From contig JAACZX010000465.1 of the NCBI GenBank assembly GCA_009996555.1, forward strand, positions 1-13,006: DNA of 13,006 nt. Direction: 5' to 3'. A program made the position numbers and the translations under genes. The notes below the pieces were generated by a model that saw only the letters and a list, made by a program, of their open reading frames with translations, ran no database searches and had not been told where the DNA came from. This document shows, in pieces, positions 7,936 through 13,006 of this stretch. Source of the DNA: Chitinophagaceae bacterium. GTDB taxonomy: Bacteria > Bacteroidota > Bacteroidia > Chitinophagales > Chitinophagaceae. Numbering within the stretch: position 1 is the first letter of the stretch; every line of letters starts with the position of its first letter.

Positions 7936-8874
7936 TTAAATAGTTGGGTATTTAGAATCAATATATTGTTTAAACCAGATGATGATTTCTGCCAAAGCTA
8001 AGGCAGCAGACTTAAATGAAAAAGGAGTCCATGCATCAGGATAGTTATGCGACAAAATACTGCTCACCTGTTTTACATAATCAATACTTCTGCTGATATG
8101 TTGGGGAACTATAGGTGGCTTTGCGGGATATGAATTCACAACTGCATTTGACGCATCTTTCACATCTGTCGGTAATCCAGAAATATAGCGATAGCACCAT
8201 TCCAGGTTGGGTCTCCCGTCCGGTTTAATTAAATCATTGGGGATAAAAGCAACATCAATCGTATTAGCTCTTATTAATATCGATTCAAATACTTCACGTA
8301 TGCTGTTAAAATCGGCTTGTTGAACTGTTCCGTTTTCTTCAACCAGCGAAAAAACCCGAAGTACTACCGGTTCCTTATCCTGTGGAATATATTTTCCTCC
8401 AACACCTGCCAATACCTGTTGATACTTGGTTCTGATTTTTTTTGAAGATGAAGCTGATACTTCACCTTTCAGATAATCAAACATTTCATTCATAAGCTTT
8501 GCATCAAGTGCTAGTTTCTTCTTATCAAACACACGCACTCTGCTTTCAAGCCCGTCCTTTAACTGATCATACCATGCCGTATATACACAACGTGGTATAA
8601 TACGGTTCTGTTCCTTCTCAAGTATCTTCAATTCCGTTAAGGCTTCATGCACAAAATCTTCTTTCTCGGTTCCTTTAGCTTGCCCGGCCTTACGAAAACC
8701 TTTTCCATCGAGGATCACAGCATCAGTTTGTAGATCTTTACGGATTAGTTCCAGCATCTCTTCCAGCGACTCTGCATACTTCAGCAAAATACCTTGATGC
8801 GCTGCTTTATTCTTTAACGAATTAAAATTATCTATATCATCATCCGTCATTAACACAGTAATAGTGTTGCTCAT
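7936..8874 (-). CDS. Receiver-domain (response-regulator-like) protein with unknown C-terminal domain
   Basis: A 312-residue protein whose first 135 residues form a CheY-like receiver domain. The acidic cluster TDDD (residues 10-13) follows strand 1, and the phospho-acceptor candidate is D56 in AVILDGKGF. The switch threonine is T99 in CVYTAW, and the conserved lysine is K118 in VFDKKK. All signature residues of a phosphorylatable receiver are thus present. An insertion after D56 (residues 60-75, rich in K/E/G) is longer than usual. Residues 140-312 match no DNA-binding output domain that I recognise; they look mainly helical, with a segment near 265-305 (DYVKQVSSIL, ALALAEIIIWFKQYI) that may form a bundle. 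The gene starts 11 bp after the histidine-kinase fusion and ends 3 bp before hsdM. The obvious inference is that the upstream kinase phosphorylates it and that it modulates the methylase complex or an effector, rather than acting as a transcription factor. Confidence 0.85.
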   Translation of the reverse strand: MSNTITVLMTDDDIDNFNSLKNKAAHQGILLKYAESLEEMLELIRKDLQTDAVILDGKGFRKAGQAKGTEKEDFVHEALTELKILEKEQNRIIPRCVYTAWYDQLKDGLESRVRVFDKKKLALDAKLMNEMFDYLKGEVSASSSKKIRTKYQQVLAGVGGKYIPQDKEPVVLRVFSLVEENGTVQQADFNSIREVFESILIRANTIDVAFIPNDLIKPDGRPNLEWCYRYISGLPTDVKDASNAVVNSYPAKPPIVPQHISRSIDYVKQVSSILSHNYPDAWTPFSFKSAALALAEIIIWFKQYIDSKYPTI

Positions 8875-8885
8875 AAATTAGTAAG

Positions 8886-11714
8886 TTATTGTTTGGGAAA
8901 TCTGATTTCAAATTGAACTTTATACGGATCGGCAATATCAATTTTGTCTCTTAGTAAAATTTCTGCTTTGTGGTTTTCCAAAACCTTTCCAATAATATAC
9001 CCGCCCACTCCTGATGTGCCGCTGTTACCTGCATAGTGGTAGGCCTTTTTGTATTGTTCAATAGTAAATCCTTCCGGAAATGGTAGCCCGTCGTTTTTAA
9101 TTAAAAGAATATGATACTCATCGTCAGGAATTAGTTGAAATATGATATGACAAACTCGTGCAGCGTCGGCAAAACCATGTTTAATGGCATTATTGATAAT
9201 GTTGCTTAATGCTTTTGAAAACTGTTTTTTGTCAAGCCACAAAAAAACACCGTCTTCAACCAAAAATTCAAATTGAATAGTTCCATTAATCCGATGCACT
9301 TGTTTATACATCTCAACTTCCTGTCGCAGGTAATTAGCCAATTCAGTTTTTTGTGGTTTAAACCGTGATGGATCAGAATTAATAATCCCTCCTGCGTCAT
9401 CCACCATAGTAATAGTATAAGTAAGTATATTTTCTACCCGTTTAAATAAATCTTCAATGCTGTCCACCTCCTCAGGATTTTCTCCTGGCAATACAGGCCT
9501 GATCTTGGACTGAATACTGAATCCATTCTTTGTCGCAGCGTTAGCATGAAAATAATCTTTCAAATCATCCAATGAATTTTTTAATGCCGGCAGTTTATTC
9601 CCTAACTCATGTTGAATAGAAGAAATGATAGCAATTTGTTCGGTAATGGCCGCTGTTCGCTGTCTCACCAGTTCTTTTGTCAATTCATCAGCAGCCTCTG
9701 CTTTTTCGGTCAATGCTTTATTTCGTGCCTCTTCATACAATGTCTTTTGCTCATGAAGCGGAGGCAGTTTAATACGTAATTTGAGAAAATCTTTAATTGA
9801 GAAAAACGATTGTGTAGAAGAATTACCTATCCTTATTGCATCTAGCTGTTCAGTAAAATAAGACACATGAAATTGCGAAATTAAATACTCAGGCAAGACC
9901 TTTGTTTCATCAATTGCAAAAGCTTTCACGTTGTTAGAGACTAGCACAGCTTTCCCTTCATAAACAAAATAAGTAGGCTTATGCGATTTAAAATGCGTAA
10001 GTATGAGTAAAGCATTACTTTTTAGTAACCCTGAGTAGCTTGTAGTTGTCGAAACTGTTTCGGCAATATCTGCTTCACGCAATTTAAAATCAATGATGCC
10101 TGGCTTAAGATCCTTCCCTTTAATTACTTTCAAATCAAATACTTCATCGTCCTTTTTAGGGCTGCTTATTTTTTGTAATACTTCTCCCAGTTCAATTACA
10201 TCATTTGAAAGAATGCTCCCAAATAAATCAATTTGCTTCTGGTTAGAGAGCTGATAAAGATGTCGCTTGGGTGTCCAGTCAAACCCGTCATCTTTGATCA
10301 CCTCAGTAGAAAGCATACCGGCAGACAGCTTGCCTTGCTCAAAAGTCTTAGGTCGCTCGTTAAAAAGCTGAACAATTACATCAGTATCGTCGTCATGAAT
10401 GTACCTCTCTCTGCCGTCAGGCTTTGAAATTTCACTGGCATCAATAAATAAAATGTCCTGGTCAATTGATCGGCTTAAATCAAAACATAAAACAGCGCAG
10501 GCAACACCGGAGTAAGGTTTCAGTAACCCGGCTGGCAAAGCAATAACAGCATCCAGCCAGTTATTATCAAGAATGGCTTCTTTTAATTTTCTGATTGAAC
10601 TACTGTTATTAAATAAAAAAGCGGAAGGTACCACTACAACAGCTTTGCCACCCATTTCAAGCGAATCAAGAATATATTGCAGGTACACACCTGTGGCATC
10701 CGAAGTCTCTGCCCAATGAAGGAAGTCATAAACTCCTTTATTTACTCTGGAATCAAAAGGAATGTCGGTAATAATTAACTCAGCTTTCTTTTTAAATAAC
10801 CCTGAAACAGAAAGCACATCTCCATTATAAAAATCGATGGTGTCAATTCCATTAAGGATTAAATTTAAAATACCGATAGTCCACAATTCCTGTGATTTTT
10901 CATATCCGATAACCATTCGGCTTGCATATTTATCATTACGGTTTACCAACGAGCCTCCTGCTCCGGCAAAGGGGTCCAGTAAAGAAAAATTATTATCGCT
11001 GTACAGATTGGTAATAATCTTATTGATAGCATCAGGTGTTGTAAAATTCTGATAATTGCCTGATGCCTTAGCCAAACGCTCAATCAACGAATTAAAAAAA
11101 TAACCAAACTCACGGTTGCTATATTTATTCGAATCGAATGAATATCGTAAAAGGACAGTATGAATTTCTTTCAATAATTCGGCGTTACTACCACGTAGGA
11201 AGTTCAATACCATCGGTCGAATAGGTTCCAGTTGATGATCGCTGTTAAACAATTCATCAACCCCTTTGATCAGTCCTGCCAGATAGGTTTTGGCACTGTC
11301 CGTTGGCACATCCTCCTCAAATTCTTCATAGTATTCACGAAAGGGAACGTCGACTTTTATTCCATAGCTACCCATTTGTGCTTCCACAATGCGTTTAATA
11401 AAAAATAAAAGAGGAATTGCTTTTTGTCTGTCCTTAATGGAATAGTTTGAAGTGGATGCGATTACATCATGAAGTATATGGTTAAAAACATAAGCCTGCT
11501 TTTCGAAATCAGAATGCAAATGAATCGCACCGTTTTCAACCCGAAATAAATTACTGTAGTTGTGGATCCTGATCTTTATCTGGCTGGCAGTTACCGCTGT
11601 ACGGTCTTTTTTTTCGTAAAGCCGCTGTTCGTTGATCTGGTCTACAATTTGATCCAGACTTAATCCACCAGGATTACTGTTTAATACATGTAATATCGCT
11701 TCGTGTAATGTCAT
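8886..11714 (-). CDS. Fusion protein: winged-helix / N6-adenine DNA methylase / HsdS-like TRD / histidine kinase
   Basis: A 942-residue multidomain protein with no membrane segments. Residues 1-66 resemble a HARE-HTH-type winged helix (LHEAILHVLNSNPGGLSLDQI). Residues 75-480 are HsdM-like: FTTPDAI at 224-230, the SAM motif DPFAGAGGS at 247-255 and the catalytic loop DIPF at 317-320, which deviates from the usual NPPF. Residues 505-690 look like one HsdS half: a TRD ending in KLPPLHEQ (649-656) and a coiled coil. The C-terminal 250 residues are a histidine-kinase core. The phospho-acceptor H702 lies in QHELGNKLPAL, and a second helix lies near 751-774. The N box is at 836-846 (N842 in SNIINNAIKH), the NDG motif at 874-876, and the glycine-rich G2 box at 899-905 (GTSGVGG). 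It is followed 11 bp later by its probable receiver partner and preceded 14 bp earlier by rmuC. I infer a DNA-sensing kinase; whether it methylates DNA is open. Confidence 0.9.
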   Translation of the reverse strand: MTLHEAILHVLNSNPGGLSLDQIVDQINEQRLYEKKDRTAVTASQIKIRIHNYSNLFRVENGAIHLHSDFEKQAYVFNHILHDVIASTSNYSIKDRQKAIPLLFFIKRIVEAQMGSYGIKVDVPFREYYEEFEEDVPTDSAKTYLAGLIKGVDELFNSDHQLEPIRPMVLNFLRGSNAELLKEIHTVLLRYSFDSNKYSNREFGYFFNSLIERLAKASGNYQNFTTPDAINKIITNLYSDNNFSLLDPFAGAGGSLVNRNDKYASRMVIGYEKSQELWTIGILNLILNGIDTIDFYNGDVLSVSGLFKKKAELIITDIPFDSRVNKGVYDFLHWAETSDATGVYLQYILDSLEMGGKAVVVVPSAFLFNNSSSIRKLKEAILDNNWLDAVIALPAGLLKPYSGVACAVLCFDLSRSIDQDILFIDASEISKPDGRERYIHDDDTDVIVQLFNERPKTFEQGKLSAGMLSTEVIKDDGFDWTPKRHLYQLSNQKQIDLFGSILSNDVIELGEVLQKISSPKKDDEVFDLKVIKGKDLKPGIIDFKLREADIAETVSTTTSYSGLLKSNALLILTHFKSHKPTYFVYEGKAVLVSNNVKAFAIDETKVLPEYLISQFHVSYFTEQLDAIRIGNSSTQSFFSIKDFLKLRIKLPPLHEQKTLYEEARNKALTEKAEAADELTKELVRQRTAAITEQIAIISSIQHELGNKLPALKNSLDDLKDYFHANAATKNGFSIQSKIRPVLPGENPEEVDSIEDLFKRVENILTYTITMVDDAGGIINSDPSRFKPQKTELANYLRQEVEMYKQVHRINGTIQFEFLVEDGVFLWLDKKQFSKALSNIINNAIKHGFADAARVCHIIFQLIPDDEYHILLIKNDGLPFPEGFTIEQYKKAYHYAGNSGTSGVGGYIIGKVLENHKAEILLRDKIDIADPYKVQFEIRFPKQ

Positions 11715-11728
11715 CCGCTATAAATTAA

Positions 11729-13006
11729 TTAATCTGTTAACTCTGTTTCTTCAGTACTTTCCTGCAACGCAGCATGATCGGTTAAAGCAACAGGCAGTTG
11801 CTTACTCGCCTTTATCTGCATTTTACGCATCTGTTCAGCTTGGCTCACAAGGTTTCCTTTACCGGTATACAACTGCTTATACGCATCTTTCCAGGTATCC
11901 TGCGCTTTATCAATCTGGGCGCCAACTCTTTCAAAATTCTCGACAAATCCCGCCAGCTTATCATACAGCTTACCTGCTTTCTCAGCAATCTCCATCGCAT
12001 TTTTTCCAATAGCATCCTTCTGCCACATATCTGCCACCAGTTTCATTGCAGGGATAAGGTTGGTAGGACTTATCAGTAAAATACGTTTCTTATAGGCATA
12101 CTGCCACAGTTCAAAATCGGCCTGCATGGCTGTAATATACGCCGCTTCATTCGGTACAAACATAATCACGAGGTCAAGGGCATTGGTAATATCATGATAG
12201 CTTTTACGGCTCAACCCGTCAATATGCTGTTTCAGCGAAAATACAAGTTGAGCAAGATGTACAGCTTGTTCCTCACCATTCTCAGCTGCGCAATAACGGT
12301 TATGATGCACCAGTGAAACCTTTGAATCAATCACTAAAGTACGTCCGTCAGGATACTTCACTAACACATCCGGCCTGATGGTAGCACCTTCTTCATTTGT
12401 TGTTTGAAATTGAACAAAATACTGGAGATCCTTCTGCAAGCCTACATGTTCAAGAATGCTTTCAAGAATACCTTCGCCCCAATCGCCCTGTTGCTTCACA
12501 TTATTAGATAATGCTTTTGTAAGATTATCTGCCTGTTTAGAAAGGTTCTGGTTCAGCTGCAGCATTTGTTTAATTTGTTCACTCAACGAACCTTTTTCTT
12601 TGGCCTCCTGGTTCAGCTTACTTTCAAACTCCTGTTTAAACTCTTTAATATTCGTTTTCAAAGGTTCCAGCAAACTGGTGAGACTGTTTTCCTGCTGCTC
12701 CTTGAAGACTTTGGTTTTTTCATCCAGTATTTTACCGGCCATTAACTGAAACTCCCGTTCCATTTCTTTACGTGTATGTTCCAGAACTTCTTTTTGTTGG
12801 TTCAGTTGTTCTTCTTTAAACTGTAACTCAGCTCCAAGTTTTGAAACCTCCTGCATCGAACGTTGAAATTCCTCTTGTAGTTGTTTATGCCCTGTGCTCA
12901 CATCTGCAATTTGCTGATCGAGGTGGAGCATGGTTTGCTCTTTTACTTTTTTATCAATAATGAGTTCCTGGTTCTCCCGCTCGAGATTCTCGTAACTGAT
13001 TTTAGA
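11729..13006 (-). CDS. rmuC: DNA recombination protein RmuC, 5' end cut by window edge
   Basis: The frame is open to the right edge; 425 residues are visible. The ATG at 12931 is internal, because the frame continues upstream as coiled coil (YENLERENQELIIDKKV), so the true start lies beyond 13006. The first 165 visible residues are a long coiled coil. The RmuC domain follows, with the signature QQGDWGEGILESILEHVGL (WGEG near visible residue 176). It also carries a PD-(D/E)xK-like pair, RPDVLV (211) and VIDSKVSL (225), and later ISPTNLIPAMKL. RmuC of E. coli is about 475 residues, with an N-terminal membrane anchor and coiled coil, and limits rearrangements at short inverted repeats; its fold suggests a nuclease. 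The missing part here would be the N-terminal anchor. It ends 14 bp before the methylase/kinase fusion, which places it in, or at the head of, the restriction-modification operon. Homologues are usually housekeeping genes, so the association may be functional or positional. Confidence 0.93.
   Translation of the reverse strand, partial: SKISYENLERENQELIIDKKVKEQTMLHLDQQIADVSTGHKQLQEEFQRSMQEVSKLGAELQFKEEQLNQQKEVLEHTRKEMEREFQLMAGKILDEKTKVFKEQQENSLTSLLEPLKTNIKEFKQEFESKLNQEAKEKGSLSEQIKQMLQLNQNLSKQADNLTKALSNNVKQQGDWGEGILESILEHVGLQKDLQYFVQFQTTNEEGATIRPDVLVKYPDGRTLVIDSKVSLVHHNRYCAAENGEEQAVHLAQLVFSLKQHIDGLSRKSYHDITNALDLVIMFVPNEAAYITAMQADFELWQYAYKKRILLISPTNLIPAMKLVADMWQKDAIGKNAMEIAEKAGKLYDKLAGFVENFERVGAQIDKAQDTWKDAYKQLYTGKGNLVSQAEQMRKMQIKASKQLPVALTDHAALQESTEETELTD

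Noticed and set aside
1-13006. CRISPR arrays, tRNA or rRNA genes, insertion-sequence ends, integrase or attachment sites
   Set aside because: No regularly spaced repeats, cloverleaf-like sequence, transposase motifs or paired terminal repeats were found by eye on either strand.

Overview
The window reads as an accessory, defence-island-like segment of a Bacteroidota chromosome, perhaps from the Chitinophagaceae or a relative. The reasons are a low-to-moderate GC content, AT-rich gene junctions, absence of clear Shine-Dalgarno sequences before most starts, and the flavour of the proteins. This assignment is inference; there is no rRNA or tRNA to anchor it. Almost everything is encoded on the minus strand, so transcription runs from high to low coordinates.

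Right part (13006 down to 4816): one tightly packed minus-strand gene cluster. It begins with the 3' part of rmuC, cut by the window edge. Next comes a 942-residue protein that joins a winged-helix-like N-terminus, an N6-adenine DNA methylase, a single HsdS-like target-recognition region and a complete cytosolic histidine-kinase module. Then follow a 312-residue protein with a response-regulator receiver domain and an unknown C-terminal half, a classical type I methylase subunit (hsdM) and a classical two-TRD specificity subunit (hsdS). Gaps are 14, 11 and 3 bp, then an ATGA overlap. Ten bp after hsdS lies a small gene broken by one in-frame TAG. No hsdR is present in the window.

Middle (4735-4137): a single plus-strand gene for a 198-residue unknown protein with a C-terminal coiled coil. 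It is convergent with the cluster above and divergent from the one below. A hairpin at 4776-4800 may end transcription between the convergent genes.

Left part (4023 down to 1): a second minus-strand unit of two genes joined TAA-ATG without a gap. The first encodes a 531-residue uncharacterised protein. The second encodes a phospholipase-D-superfamily protein with two HKD motifs, open through position 1 (at least 809 residues). The pair looks like a nuclease module and may continue off the left edge.

The most interesting content is the methylase/TRD/histidine-kinase fusion directly followed by a receiver-domain partner inside a type I restriction-modification operon. It suggests a two-component phosphorelay hard-wired to DNA recognition or methylation, which I do not recognise as a described system. 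The conserved residues are visible in the sequence; the signalling hypothesis and any defence role are inference.
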